Shown here: positions 7,318 through 17,164 of the stretch, piece after piece | Position numbering within the stretch: the first letter of the stretch is position 1 | Layout: each line of letters begins with the position of its first letter | Assembly: GCA_028279885.1 (NCBI GenBank) | Contig: JANQMX010000028.1 | Span: 1-64,000, forward strand | Length of the DNA stretch: 64,000 bases | Direction of reading: 5' to 3' | DNA from: Rhodovibrionaceae bacterium | GTDB lineage: Bacteria; Pseudomonadota; Alphaproteobacteria; Kiloniellales; DSM-21159 | Program-made: the position numbers and the translations under genes | The notes under the pieces: model-generated | What the model was told of the DNA's origin: nothing | The model's database searches: none | The model's input: the letters and a program-made list of their open reading frames with translations, nothing else

Positions 7318-10131
7318 CTACTTGCTTCGGTTGCTGTTATCGCTCGCTTCGGCCCGCCCGGCCACTGCGTCCGGCATGACACCTGGCAAGGCCGGGATCT
7401 GCCGCTCCAGGGCATCAACCAATTGCTCGCGCGTGCCGGCGTCCTTGGCAATGACCGAGACCGCATGCTCGCGAAGCCAGTTGCGCTCGCCGCCGGTCAG
7501 GTCCTTGGAGGTCACCACGATGACCGGAATGCTACTCAAAGCCGGGTCGCGCTGCATCTCGCTCAACACAGCAAATCCATTCATCACCGGCATCATGAGG
7601 TCAAGCAGCACGGCCTGCGGTTTGAGGCGCCGCATCTGCTCCAGGCCGCGGGCGCCGTCAGCAGCCTCATGCACGGTGAGGCCCTGCTTGACCAAAATGC
7701 GGCGTAGAAGGTCGCGGGAGGTGCTGTCGTCGTCGACCACCAGCACAGAACCGGCAGGTGTGCCTGTGAACTCTCCGGTGCTCTCCAGGGTGGCGATGAG
7801 CCGCTCAGCATCGATCGGTTTGGTCAGATATTCCACGGCGCCGAGCGCCAGACCCAGCTCGCGGTCTGCCAAGACCGTTGCCAGGATCACCGGGATGTCG
7901 CACAGTTCCGGATCGTCTTTCAGCTGGCGCAGTACCGACCAGCCGTCCTGGCGCGGCATGATGATATCAAGCACGATGGCTTGCGGCCGCGCCTGACGAG
8001 CGATCTCGATGCCTTCCGGCCCGCTCGCCGCCTCGCGGTAGGTGAAGCCGGCCTCACCCAGGGCACGAGCGATCACTTGGCGCGCATCGGGCTCGTCGTC
8101 GATGATCAGGACATAGCCGGCCTTCGCCTCGAGCACCGCCAAGGCACCACAGGGGGCGCACGGCGTGCAAAGCATGTGCTGCGGGCAGACGGCGGGCAGC
8201 TCCATGGTGAAGCGCGAGCCGACGCCGGGCGTGCTCTCGACGGCAATCTCGCCGCCGATCAGACGGCAGAAGCTGCGGGTGATGCTGAGCCCAAGGCCGG
8301 TGCCGCCGTAATTGCGGGTGGTCGAAGCGTCGGCCTGGGTAAAGGCCGCGAAGAGCTTCTCCGTCTGCTCCTCGGTCATGCCGATACCGCTGTCGGTGAC
8401 GCTGAACACCAGCCAATCGCCGCCCGGACGTTGCTCGCGCGCGGCTTGGAGCGTCACCTGGCCGTCTTCGGTGAACTTGGCCGCGTTGCTCAACAGGTTG
8501 AAGAGGTTTTGCCTCAGCTTGGTCTGGTCCGAGTTCATCGTGCCCAAGGAACCGGCGATCTCCAAGGACAGACGGTTGCGGTTCTTGTCCATCAGCGGCT
8601 GGATCGTGCTCGCCACGTCGCGCAGCACCGGCTCGACGGCAAAGTCCTCGGTGAAGACCTCCATCTTGCCGGCCTCGATCTTGGAGAGATCGAGCACGTC
8701 GTTGATCAGCGAGAGCAGGTGTCGCCCAGCGCCGGCAATCTTATCGAGGTCAGGGACGAAGGCATCCTGCTCCAGATCGCGCGCCTCCTCGATCAGCATT
8801 TCGCTGTATCCGATGATAGCATTGAGCGGCGTCCGCAGCTCGTGGCTCATGGAAGCGAGGAAACGGCTCTTGGCCTCGTTTGCCTCCTCCGCCTGAAGCC
8901 GCGCAGCCTCCAGCTCGACTTGGCGCTTCTTAAGCTCGGTGATGTCTGTGTAAACGGCCACCCGGCCGCCATCGGGCGTCCCACGCTTGGTGATGCGCAC
9001 CCAAGTATCGCCGTACTGCCGGTCCTCCGTGAAGTCGCCCTGATCACGCGTATGGGCTAGGCGGCTCTCGACCCATTCCTCGAGCGAGAGGCCGTTGAGC
9101 GAAACGCGGCTGCTCTTTCCTTGGGTTTCCAGTACGTCGCGGAAGTGCGCGCCGGGATGCGCAACCTCGGCCAATTCCGGGAAGATCTCCCGGTACTTGG
9201 AGTTGGCGAGCAGCATACGCTCGTCGGCATCGTAGAGCACGAAGCCATCCGGAATGGTCTCGATGGCAGTAGCGATACGCTGGCGCTGGCGCTCATTCTC
9301 GGCCTCAAGGCGGGCGCGCGCCACGGCGTTTTCCTTGAAGAGACGCAGGGCGTTGGCCATGCCGCCCAGCTCATCGTTGCCACCTGACGGGATCGCCACC
9401 TCATAGTTTCCGGCCGTTACGGCTGCCGTAGCCTCCCGTAGCCGGCTCAGAGGAGTCACGATGGAGCGAAGCACGACGGTCGTCAGCGCAATTCCGATGA
9501 CGGCCAGCGCGATCACCATGTAGAGCGCCACCTCGGCTGAATAGTCGGCCAAGGCTGCAACCTGCCGCCGCTCCTCTACCGCGGCGGCGTTGACCCTTGC
9601 GACCAGCGCATCCAACGCCTGATCAACCGCGATACTGTGGGTGCGTGCCTGAGCCAGGATGGTGTTGCCAATCACACGGTTGCCGTCGGTATAGGCATCG
9701 GCGGCTTGGAAGGCGTCGGCGATGTAGGCCTCGACCTCGACCCGGATGGTGGCCACGGTGTCCGGATCGTAATCGGCGATCTGCGCCAAATGTCTGTCGA
9801 GTCGTACACGGGCTTCCTCGGCGCTACGCTCGGAAGCAACCAGCTGACTTACGGAGAGGTCGGTCAGCCAATAACGCAGCTCGCCGAAGGTACTGTGAGC
9901 CGCGCCAGCCTCCTCGACCACATCGAAGAGGTGCTTCATGCGTTCGGTCCGCTCCGCGCTTTGTTGCAGCTCGGACAAGAGAAAAAGTGAAGAGCCGATC
10001 AAACTAAGCAGGCCAGCACCAGTGAGAAGAGCAAGCTTGGCCCAAATCGGCAGACGTCCCAGAAAGCCCTGCGAGAGCGGGTGTGCCGCGCCTTCGTTTG
10101 TGCTGCCTATGCTGGCCTGCGAGCTGTTCAT
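7318..10131 (-). CDS. membrane hybrid histidine kinase (HAMP-PAS-HisKA-HATPase-REC-REC)
   Basis: The 937-residue protein has TM1 at about 30-54, a helical periplasmic sensor of about 145 residues, TM2 at about 201-222, a HAMP region, a PAS domain (about 285-400, [20 protein letters not shown]) and HisKA with His about 430 ([18 protein letters not shown]). An HATPase domain follows ([30 protein letters not shown]), then two receivers with Asp about 722 ([11 protein letters not shown]) and Asp about 844 ([11 protein letters not shown]). A Cys cluster ([10 protein letters not shown], about 653-662) lies between kinase and receivers and may bind metal or respond to redox. The gene follows the DUF3365 haem-type sensor by 27 bp, which suggests a linked signal. 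Confidence 0.92.
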   Translation of the reverse strand: MNSSQASIGSTNEGAAHPLSQGFLGRLPIWAKLALLTGAGLLSLIGSSLFLLSELQQSAERTERMKHLFDVVEEAGAAHSTFGELRYWLTDLSVSQLVASERSAEEARVRLDRHLAQIADYDPDTVATIRVEVEAYIADAFQAADAYTDGNRVIGNTILAQARTHSIAVDQALDALVARVNAAAVEERRQVAALADYSAEVALYMVIALAVIGIALTTVVLRSIVTPLSRLREATAAVTAGNYEVAIPSGGNDELGGMANALRLFKENAVARARLEAENERQRQRIATAIETIPDGFVLYDADERMLLANSKYREIFPELAEVAHPGAHFRDVLETQGKSSRVSLNGLSLEEWVESRLAHTRDQGDFTEDRQYGDTWVRITKRGTPDGGRVAVYTDITELKKRQVELEAARLQAEEANEAKSRFLASMSHELRTPLNAIIGYSEMLIEEARDLEQDAFVPDLDKIAGAGRHLLSLINDVLDLSKIEAGKMEVFTEDFAVEPVLRDVASTIQPLMDKNRNRLSLEIAGSLGTMNSDQTKLRQNLFNLLSNAAKFTEDGQVTLQAAREQRPGGDWLVFSVTDSGIGMTEEQTEKLFAAFTQADASTTRNYGGTGLGLSITRSFCRLIGGEIAVESTPGVGSRFTMELPAVCPQHMLCTPCAPCGALAVLEAKAGYVLIIDDEPDARQVIARALGEAGFTYREAASGPEGIEIARQARPQAIVLDIIMPRQDGWSVLRQLKDDPELCDIPVILATVLADRELGLALGAVEYLTKPIDAERLIATLESTGEFTGTPAGSVLVVDDDSTSRDLLRRILVKQGLTVHEAADGARGLEQMRRLKPQAVLLDLMMPVMNGFAVLSEMQRDPALSSIPVIVVTSKDLTGGERNWLREHAVSVIAKDAGTREQLVDALERQIPALPGVMPDAVAGRAEASDNSNRSK

Positions 10132-10158
10132 GAGCGGGACGAGGTCATAAGCTCGCGT

Positions 10159-10929
10159 TCACTCGAAGATGACAATGCTAATGGCGCCGCCCAAGTCACC
10201 CTCTTTGCCGCCCTCCTTGGGATAGCCTGTGATGTCGAGCTCCCCTTGGGGCTGACCATGGCAGGAGAGGCAGGAGGCGCGGTAGTACTCGGGGAACAGC
10301 ATGCGGAAGGCTGGGCGGCCTTCGAAGTCGACCCTCTCCGTATAGTATTGGCCCTTGGGCCAATCGTCCGCGAGCAGCCGTGTTTCAAGCACCTCTCGCT
10401 CCCAAGCGTCTGGGCGTGACTTGCGATTGCGTACCAGGTTCGTGGGGGCCGTGACACGGACACGCGCCTCACTGCCAGCTAGGGCCTCAAACTCCTCGTT
10501 TACGAGGCGCGCGAAAACAGCCGGAATGAAGCCCTTAAAGCCGACACCTTCTTTGTTGATGTCGGACTGATGCTGCTCGACGATACGCAGCATCGCCTCT
10601 TTCTGCGCCGCGACAAGGCGCCTGTCGCGCTCCGACAGGCCGTCCATGGCGAGCGGCGAACCGGTACGCTTGGCATAGATCGCCTCAGCCTCCGCCACCA
10701 GCTTGTCGCCGGTAAAGTGCTTCTCGCCAATGTCAGGGTTGTTGATCAAAGGTTGGTTGGTTGAGACCACGTTGCGTCCGGCGCGCAGCAGGTTGGCCAG
10801 TTTGATCGCCATCTCCTTGTCATCGAGATTGGCAGCGTTGGCTGGCCGAGGAGGTTGTGGATTGGCGGCTCCTACCAACAGCAGAACAGAGCAAAGAATT
10901 AGAAGAGAAATCGGCGATCGGCACAGCAT
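10159..10929 (-). CDS. DUF3365 (Tll0287-like) haem-sensor-type protein
   Basis: This 256-residue exported protein has a signal peptide or anchor (SPISLLILCSVLLLVGA) and a DUF3365-like domain ending in a CLSCHG motif, a CxxCH site for covalent c-type haem. The domain is known from periplasmic redox or gas sensors, often fused or adjacent to histidine kinases. I prefer the ATG at 10929 because it directly begins the signal sequence and has an AGAAAGG site upstream; a TTG at 10986 is the alternative. It is first in the leftward operon with the hybrid kinase, receiver and cyclase. Haem binding is inferred from the motif. Confidence 0.82.
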   Translation of the reverse strand: MLCRSPISLLILCSVLLLVGAANPQPPRPANAANLDDKEMAIKLANLLRAGRNVVSTNQPLINNPDIGEKHFTGDKLVAEAEAIYAKRTGSPLAMDGLSERDRRLVAAQKEAMLRIVEQHQSDINKEGVGFKGFIPAVFARLVNEEFEALAGSEARVRVTAPTNLVRNRKSRPDAWEREVLETRLLADDWPKGQYYTERVDFEGRPAFRMLFPEYYRASCLSCHGQPQGELDITGYPKEGGKEGDLGGAISIVIFE

Positions 10930-11687
10930 CGCAGAAACGACCTTTCTTGCAGTGACAGGCAATCTGGAGCCTCGCCAGCTCTTCAATCAGCCGAGGCGTT
11001 GCCTGACCCTGCATTGGTATGCGTAAACGATTTCTTTACAAACTTAGATCGGCCAACCGAACTGTGTGAAGCCTGCAAATTACGACTTTGCAGCGTGACT
11101 GCACAGAAATTTCTCAATTCTTTAATGTCTTTGCCAGCCGATTGCGAGATAGGCGACGAAGGCCGAGCAGTCTCAAATACCAGAAGAACGACAATTGGCT
11201 GAAGACTGGCCGCCCGTAGACAGAGCTTAAAGCGCATCTCCATCGGCGCCGTGTTTCCCGATAGCCATGTTTCCCGATAAATGACTGTGCCTGTAACACT
11301 AATGACATTCTTAGAGCGTTTAATGCGCGCACCGACGGTTCGCATCTTCGCCGGAGGTGTGCGGGCGCTGAGCACTCGTTGAGTCCGCAGCAGGTAGAAG
11401 TCTGAGAAGTCTAGCAATAAGACCCGCCTAAACGGAAAGGGCGGCACGAGCGTGCAAGGGGAGGAAGGCTTCCGATCGCCTCAGGTCGGGATATCAGCTC
11501 GACGGAGACAGATCGCAACCCAGGGGCAGGCCGGCCGGTTTGCTCTACGAGAATTCTGTTTTTGGAAAATGCTGCGTTCCGTATTGGCGCGCTGACACAG
11601 CGTTGCTTCGACCAGTCTCGGCTGCGGGCGGGGCAAGACTGTTCCTGGATGTGAACTCTTTGGAATGAACAGGGAGAGGAGACTCCG
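10930..11687. other. 758-bp gap between divergent operons
   Basis: No convincing gene is seen. Long minus-strand frames here have no ribosome site or recognisable protein composition. The region is AT-richer than its surroundings, contains one 12-bp direct repeat pair (11252-11279), and must hold the promoters of both the leftward signalling operon and the rightward ABC-importer operon. Confidence 0.6.
11252..11279. repeat. 12-bp direct repeat, 16-bp period
   Basis: TGTTTCCCGATA occurs at 11252-11263 and again at 11268-11279. It lies in the shared control region, so a tandem regulator site is possible; it could also be chance. Confidence 0.45.
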
Positions 11688-13772
11688 ATGAGGCTTATCA
11701 GAACGGCAGATCTGGCCAAGACGGCGGTTCTGTCAGGCGCAGGTCTGGCGCTTCTGCTTTTGCAAGCGGGCACACCCGCAAGCGCCGCCGACTGTCAGGC
11801 GATCACCGTCACCGACGATCAAGGCATAAAGGGCAAATACCCGCAGCAGTACGAGCTCAGCGAATTCGAGTCGCTGGCCGGCTGCAAACTGACCTTCCAA
11901 GAAAACCCCGAAATCGGCGCGCTCAATGCCGAGATCCAAGGGAATCCGTCGCTCCCACCGCTGGCCGAACGGCTGCCGCAAGAGCCTTTGGTGGTCGCGC
12001 CCTACGATGAGATCGGCCGCCATGGCGGCGTGCTGGACGCACTGTCGAACGCCAGTGAGGCTGGCACGTCCGACTTCCTCTCCATTCGCCACGTCAATCT
12101 GGTGCGCTATGCCGACGACCTGGTGACCATCGTCCCCAACGTTGCGAAGGACTGGGAGTGGAACGACGAATTTACTCAACTGACCTTCTTCCTGCGCGAA
12201 GGACACAAGTGGTCCGATGGGGCACCCTTCACCGCCGAGGACGTAAAGTTCTGGTACGACAACTTGGCGCTCGACGAAAACGTCATCGCCAAGCCGAAGG
12301 ATTACGTGCTGGTCAGCGGCGAACGCATGACGGTCGACGTGATCGACCCGCAGACGGTGCGCTTCAACCTGCCGGCGCCCAAGCCCGGGCTCCTGGCGCA
12401 CTTTGCCACCTCCTACGCCCAGCCCTTCCAGCCGAAGCACTTCCTCGGCCAGTTCCATCCGGCGATCAATCCGGATGCCGACAAGGATGCACAGGCGCTC
12501 GGGTTCGAGACGAGCTATGCCGCCATCGCCGCCTACTACGGCAGCTCGGACTGGACCGACACGGCGACTCCCATGCTCAGCATGCCGGACGAGGTTGCGT
12601 CCCTGCCTAAAGCCACTCTGCCGACCCTGGAAAGCCACATCATGGTGCGGGAGACGACAGAAGGCCGGCACTTGGTGGCCAACCCCTACTTCCACATGGT
12701 GGACACGGCCGGCAATCAACTGCCGTACATCAGCCGCCAGGACGAGATCTACATCAACGAGAACGAAGTCCGGATCCTGAAGCTGGTCAACGCCGAGGTT
12801 GACTACAAGTCGCAGTCCCTGCAGTTGCCCTCCGCCCCGCTCCTACTGGAGAACCAGGAAAAGGGTGACTATACGGTTGACCTGCGTCCGACCATCGCCT
12901 CACCGACCTTCTCCTTCAACGTCACATCCTTCGACGAGGAAAAGCGCAAGGTCTTCGGCGATATCCGCTTCCGCAAGGCCATGTCCCTGGCGATGAACCG
13001 GGATGAGATCAATGATCTCGCCTACTTCGGACTCGGTGTGCCGAGGCAATATGTCGGTTTCGCGCCAGAGCCGGACTTCGTTGACCCTAAGTGGACCAAT
13101 CACTATGCCCAGCACGATCCGGAGCAGGCCAAGAAGCTGCTGGACGAGATCGGCATGGTCGATAGGGATGGCGACGGCTTTCGCGAGCTTCCCAATGGCG
13201 ACAAGCTGGCCCTGAACCTGCAGTTCGCAACGCAAGGCGTGCCTGGTCAGGTGGTCGAACTGGTCGGCCAGCACTGGGCTAACGTCGGCATCAAGACTGC
13301 AGTGAAAGAAGTGACGCCGGACGAGTATCGCTCGGCACAGTCCTCCAACCAACTCGATGTCGGCATGTGGATCAAAGGCCAGCCGCTCTCCATCGTGCTC
13401 GGCAACAACACGCTCTTCACCCCACCGTTCGACGGCTACTTCGACCACCGCACCGGTATGCTGTGGGCAGAGTACATCGACTCGAACGGGGCCAAGGGCG
13501 TGAAGCCACCGACCTACGTCGATCAGCTGATCAGCGACATCAACGCCTTCCAGTCCAGCCAGCCGGGTAGCGAAGAGCAAGCCAAACTGGGCGCACAGCT
13601 GGTCGAGAACATGACGGGCAATCTGCTTTTCCTTGGCACGGTACAGGCGCCGAATCCGGTCTATCGCCGGAATGCGCTGAAGAACTTCCCGCAGTTCAAG
13701 ACCTGGTCCTACGAGTACTACCGGACCTATCCCTATCGCCCGCAACAATGGTACCTGGCCGACGAAAGCTAA
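11688..13772 (+). CDS. ABC importer periplasmic binding protein, family 5 (peptide/oligosaccharide type)
   Basis: This is a 694-residue family 5 solute-binding protein (DppA/OppA type), longer than the usual 530-600. It has a signal peptide (SGAGLALLLLQAGTPASA) with cleavage before ADCQ. Family features are visible: LREGHKWSDGAPFTAEDVKF, the DIRFRKAMSLAMNRDEI segment and the AKKLLDEIG-DRDGDG helix. A strong AGGAG site precedes the ATG at 11688. It is first in the operon with two permeases and two ATPases. The large size suggests a bigger ligand than a dipeptide, but the substrate cannot be named. Confidence 0.92.
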   Translation: MRLIRTADLAKTAVLSGAGLALLLLQAGTPASAADCQAITVTDDQGIKGKYPQQYELSEFESLAGCKLTFQENPEIGALNAEIQGNPSLPPLAERLPQEPLVVAPYDEIGRHGGVLDALSNASEAGTSDFLSIRHVNLVRYADDLVTIVPNVAKDWEWNDEFTQLTFFLREGHKWSDGAPFTAEDVKFWYDNLALDENVIAKPKDYVLVSGERMTVDVIDPQTVRFNLPAPKPGLLAHFATSYAQPFQPKHFLGQFHPAINPDADKDAQALGFETSYAAIAAYYGSSDWTDTATPMLSMPDEVASLPKATLPTLESHIMVRETTEGRHLVANPYFHMVDTAGNQLPYISRQDEIYINENEVRILKLVNAEVDYKSQSLQLPSAPLLLENQEKGDYTVDLRPTIASPTFSFNVTSFDEEKRKVFGDIRFRKAMSLAMNRDEINDLAYFGLGVPRQYVGFAPEPDFVDPKWTNHYAQHDPEQAKKLLDEIGMVDRDGDGFRELPNGDKLALNLQFATQGVPGQVVELVGQHWANVGIKTAVKEVTPDEYRSAQSSNQLDVGMWIKGQPLSIVLGNNTLFTPPFDGYFDHRTGMLWAEYIDSNGAKGVKPPTYVDQLISDINAFQSSQPGSEEQAKLGAQLVENMTGNLLFLGTVQAPNPVYRRNALKNFPQFKTWSYEYYRTYPYRPQQWYLADES

Positions 13773-13807
13773 GGTGTCGGACGGTTTACCTCGATGAGGC
13801 CGGTGCG

Positions 13808-13842
13808 TGGAGCGGGTGCGCCGCTTTGGGCCACCCGCTCCA
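13808..13842 (+). promoter_or_regulatory. intercistronic hairpin after the binding-protein gene
   Basis: A perfect 11-bp inverted repeat (13808-13818 and 13832-13842) with a 13-base loop lies between the binding protein and the first permease. It has no T-run, so it is more likely an mRNA-stabilising or attenuating element that raises binding-protein levels over permease levels, as is common in ABC importer operons. Confidence 0.55.
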
Positions 13843-13927
13843 ACACTAGCACCTACGAAGAATCTGAAAGAGGCTCCACCAAAGGGGCCCGGCACCAGGG
13901 CAAGTAGCGTTCAGGGGAACAGACGCG

Positions 13928-14935
13928 ATGCTGCAATTCGCCCGCTTCGCTGCCACGCGCGCCGCGATGGCGGTCTTCACGCTGCTGCTTGTCTCTCTAA
14001 TCGTCTTCACGCTGATGGAACTGGTGCCCGGCGACTGCGCTGAGCGCTACCTGGCTTTCAAGAACACCCAAGGTCAGTCCATCACGGTCGAGGACATCGA
14101 GGCAGAACGTATCCGCCTCGGTCTCGACCGGCCTTTCCTTGAACGCTGGACCAGCTGGCTCGGGAACGTCTTCCTTCACGGGGATTTCGGCCAGAGCTGT
14201 ATCCTGCGTATGGATATCAACAACCTGCTGGGCGACAAGTTCCTGATCAGCCTCGGCATCTGTCTTGCCGCTTTGGTGTTTGCCTACCTCATCGCCATCC
14301 CGGTCGGCATCATCGCCGCCACCTCCAAGAGCCCCCTGCTCAACAACGTTCTGCGCTTCGTCAGCTACCTCGGTTTGGCGATGCCGAACTTTCTTTTGGC
14401 TCTGATCATCATCTTGATTTCGACGGTGATGTTCGGCGACACGCTGACAGGGCTGTTCAGCAAGGAGTACCGCGACGCGCCCTGGTCGTTCGACAAGCTG
14501 ATGGATTTCCTCAGCCGCGCCTGGTTGCCCGTGCTCATTCTCGGCTGGTCAGCCACCGCCTTCGCGCTGCAGACCGTGCGCGCTCTGATGTCGGACGAAA
14601 TCGGCAAGCTCTACGTCACCGCCGCTGAAGCTAGAGGCATCTCAGGCGCGCGCCTCCTATGGCGCTACCCGGCGCGCCACGCCTTGGGACCGATCTTCAA
14701 TTCGCTCGGCTTCGACCTCAACCGCATCTTCAACGAGCTACCAATCGTAGCCTTGATCATGACGCTGACCGAGGCCGGCGCTCTGCTGATCGAGGCATTG
14801 GCACGCTCCAATGATCAGCAGCTGGCCGGCGCCATCATCTTCTTGCTTACCGCTTCGATCGTCGCCGTGAACTTTTTGACCGACGTCTTATTGGCTCTGG
14901 TCGATCCACGTATCAGAAAAGGAATTCTGGGATGA
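13928..14935 (+). CDS. ABC importer inner-membrane permease (DppB-type)
   Basis: The 335-residue polytopic protein has an N-terminal helix (MAVFTLLLVSLIVFTLMELV) followed by the typical VPGDCAERY loop of DppB-type permeases. A binding-protein-dependent transport domain follows, with the cytoplasmic coupling motif in EARGISGARLLWRYPARHAL. A GGGGAA site precedes the ATG. It is 155 bp after the binding protein and 19 bp before the second permease. It forms the heterodimeric channel with the next gene product. Confidence 0.92.
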   Translation: MLQFARFAATRAAMAVFTLLLVSLIVFTLMELVPGDCAERYLAFKNTQGQSITVEDIEAERIRLGLDRPFLERWTSWLGNVFLHGDFGQSCILRMDINNLLGDKFLISLGICLAALVFAYLIAIPVGIIAATSKSPLLNNVLRFVSYLGLAMPNFLLALIIILISTVMFGDTLTGLFSKEYRDAPWSFDKLMDFLSRAWLPVLILGWSATAFALQTVRALMSDEIGKLYVTAAEARGISGARLLWRYPARHALGPIFNSLGFDLNRIFNELPIVALIMTLTEAGALLIEALARSNDQQLAGAIIFLLTASIVAVNFLTDVLLALVDPRIRKGILG

Positions 14936-14954
14936 GGCTTACGAGGGGTCTGTC

Positions 14955-16157
14955 ATGACCGACATTGCCGAACGCCCGATTGCTCTGGAGAGCGACGACG
15001 AGCGCAAGCGCAAAGAGGCCTACTTTACGGCCTCGCAGACGCAGCTTATCTGGGCCCGCTTCCGTAAGAACCGCGCGGCAATGATCGCTGGCGTCGTCCT
15101 CATCAGCATGATTCTGATGGGGCTCTTTGCGCCCTTTCTCTCACCCTATGACCCAACAATCGCCGGCCGCGACAAAGAATACGAAAACGGCCCACCGCAA
15201 ATTCCCATGTTCTGGGACCACAACGGCTTCTCGCTGCGGCCCTTCATTTACGGGGTCGACCGCACCCGCTCTATAGAAACGAACTTTCGCTGGGTGACCA
15301 CGGTCAACAAGGAGGAACGGCGCTACCTGCAGTTCTTCGTGCGCGGCTGGGAGTATAGCCTGATCGACTTTGTGATCGACTTGCCGGGCGACCGCTGGGA
15401 TCTCGGGATTAAGGCTCTAACATCCGATATCCATCTCTTCGGCGTCGATAAAGGCAAGATCCACCTCTTCGGCACGGACGCGTCAGGGAAGGACATCTTT
15501 TCCCGCACGATGCACGCCATCTACACCTCGCTCGCCGTCGGCACCATCGGCGTCTTCATCGCCTTTGTTCTGGCGTTGGTGATCGGCGGCATCGCCGGCT
15601 ATTACGGCGGCTGGATCGACTCTGTGCTGCAGATGATCACCGATGCGGTGAGAACCGTGCCGGCGATCCCTCTCTTTATGGCGTTGGCGGCCTTCGTTCC
15701 GCAGGAATGGAGCTCGGAGATGCGCTTCTTCTTCATCTCCATCATCCTGGGCTTTATCGGCTGGCCAACCTTGGCCCGACGCGTGCGCACCCATCTTCTG
15801 TCCGAACGCAGCCAGGAGTACGTGCTGGCGGCGAAGCTCTGCGGTGCCTCCCCCGGCCACGTCATCGGCCGTCACCTGTTGCCGAGCTTCACCAGCTACA
15901 TCATCGTCGATCTGGTGATCTCCTTCCCCTACATGGTCCTGTCTGAGACCGCCTTGAGCTTCATCGGCCTCGGCCTCAAGGACCCTGTGAACAGCCTAGG
16001 CGTGCTGTTGCAGAACGTCTCCAAGGCCGACGTACTGCTGAACTACCAGTGGTACTTCATTCCAGCCGGTTTCTTCGTCGTGCTCGTGCTGGCGTTCGTC
16101 TTCGTCGGCGACGGCTTGCGCGATGCGGCTGACCCCTACGCGAGCACGCGCAAATGA
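14955..16157 (+). CDS. ABC importer inner-membrane permease (DppC-type)
   Basis: A 400-residue partner permease. It has a soluble N-terminus, TM1 (AAMIAGVVLISMILMGLFAP), a 90-residue periplasmic insert, the DppC-type HLFGTDASGKDIFSRTMHAI motif and the coupling loop with AAKLCGASPGHVIGRHLLPS. The insert makes it longer than the usual 280-300 residues, as in the YejE-like subgroup. A GAGGGG site precedes the ATG. Its end overlaps the first ATPase by four bases (ATGA). Confidence 0.92.
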   Translation: MTDIAERPIALESDDERKRKEAYFTASQTQLIWARFRKNRAAMIAGVVLISMILMGLFAPFLSPYDPTIAGRDKEYENGPPQIPMFWDHNGFSLRPFIYGVDRTRSIETNFRWVTTVNKEERRYLQFFVRGWEYSLIDFVIDLPGDRWDLGIKALTSDIHLFGVDKGKIHLFGTDASGKDIFSRTMHAIYTSLAVGTIGVFIAFVLALVIGGIAGYYGGWIDSVLQMITDAVRTVPAIPLFMALAAFVPQEWSSEMRFFFISIILGFIGWPTLARRVRTHLLSERSQEYVLAAKLCGASPGHVIGRHLLPSFTSYIIVDLVISFPYMVLSETALSFIGLGLKDPVNSLGVLLQNVSKADVLLNYQWYFIPAGFFVVLVLAFVFVGDGLRDAADPYASTRK

Positions 16158-17164
16158 CCCTGCTGAGCGTCGAGAACCTGACCCTCGAGTTCGACACCGA
16201 CGAAGGCCGCATCACGGCGGTCGACGACGTGTCCTTTGAAATCGCACCAGGTGAGGTCATGGGCATAGTGGGCGAGTCCGGTTCAGGCAAGTCGGTGACA
16301 GCCAAGTCGCTTATGAAGCTAAACCCAGGCAACTCCGTCTACAGCCAAAGAAGCCGCATCACGCTGATGCTCGAGGACGGTCCGGTCGACGTGCTCTCGC
16401 TTAAGAGCGCGAGAGAGCTTCAGGTCGTTCGCGGTGGCGCCATTTCCATGATCTTTCAGGAGCCCATGGCGAGCTTCGCACCAGCCATCACCATCGGCGA
16501 CCAGATGGTCGAGCAGCTGCAGTTGCACCGAAAGATGACCAAGAAGGCCGCACGCGACCTTTCGGTCGAGATGCTGGAAAGGGTAGGTATCTCCGAGGCT
16601 GGCAAGCGTTTCGATCAATACGCCTTCGAGCTCTCGGGCGGTATGCGCCAGCGCGCCATGATCGCCATGGCGCTGTCCACCAGCCCAAAGCTTCTAATCG
16701 CTGACGAGCCGACCACGGCATTGGACGTGACCATCCAAGCGCAAGTCATCGACTTGATGAAGGACCTGGTGGCCGAGTACGGCATGGGAATCGTTTTCAT
16801 CACCCACGATCTCGGCGTCATCGCGCAGACCGCCGACCATGTGGCCGTGATGTATCTCGGACGCATGGTCGAACACGGCCCGGTGCGGGATGTGATCAAT
16901 CATCCGGCCCATCCCTATACCAGAGGGCTGCTCGCCGCACTGCCCGATCTGGAGCATCTCGATGCCCCGCTGACGCCAGTACCAGGAGACATCCCAAGCC
17001 CCCTGGAGCGGCCGAGCGGCTGCGTCTTCCACACCCGCTGCCCTATCGCAAAACGTGGGCGTTGTGATGTCGAGGTGCCGGCCATGACGGCTCTTGAAGC
17101 CACGATTGCTTCGAACCACAGCGCCGCTTGCTTGGCGCTCAACGACCCGCACTGGATGGGGTGA
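16154..17164 (+). CDS. ABC importer ATPase (DppD-type)
   Basis: The 336-residue ATPase has Walker A GESGSGKSVTAKSL, signature LSGGMRQRAMIAMAL, Walker B LLIADEPTTALD and switch His in ITHDLGV. The C-terminal extension of the oligopeptide family (HPYTRGLLAALPDL and a Cys-rich CVFHTRCPIAKRGRC, often an Fe-S-type cluster region) is present. Start and stop overlap both neighbours (ATGA upstream, TGATG downstream), so translation is coupled. Confidence 0.94.
   Translation: MTLLSVENLTLEFDTDEGRITAVDDVSFEIAPGEVMGIVGESGSGKSVTAKSLMKLNPGNSVYSQRSRITLMLEDGPVDVLSLKSARELQVVRGGAISMIFQEPMASFAPAITIGDQMVEQLQLHRKMTKKAARDLSVEMLERVGISEAGKRFDQYAFELSGGMRQRAMIAMALSTSPKLLIADEPTTALDVTIQAQVIDLMKDLVAEYGMGIVFITHDLGVIAQTADHVAVMYLGRMVEHGPVRDVINHPAHPYTRGLLAALPDLEHLDAPLTPVPGDIPSPLERPSGCVFHTRCPIAKRGRCDVEVPAMTALEATIASNHSAACLALNDPHWMG

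Noticed and set aside
10983..11447. 154-codon minus-strand frame upstream of the haem-sensor gene
   Set aside because: No ribosome site, composition unlike a folded protein, and it covers the likely promoter region.
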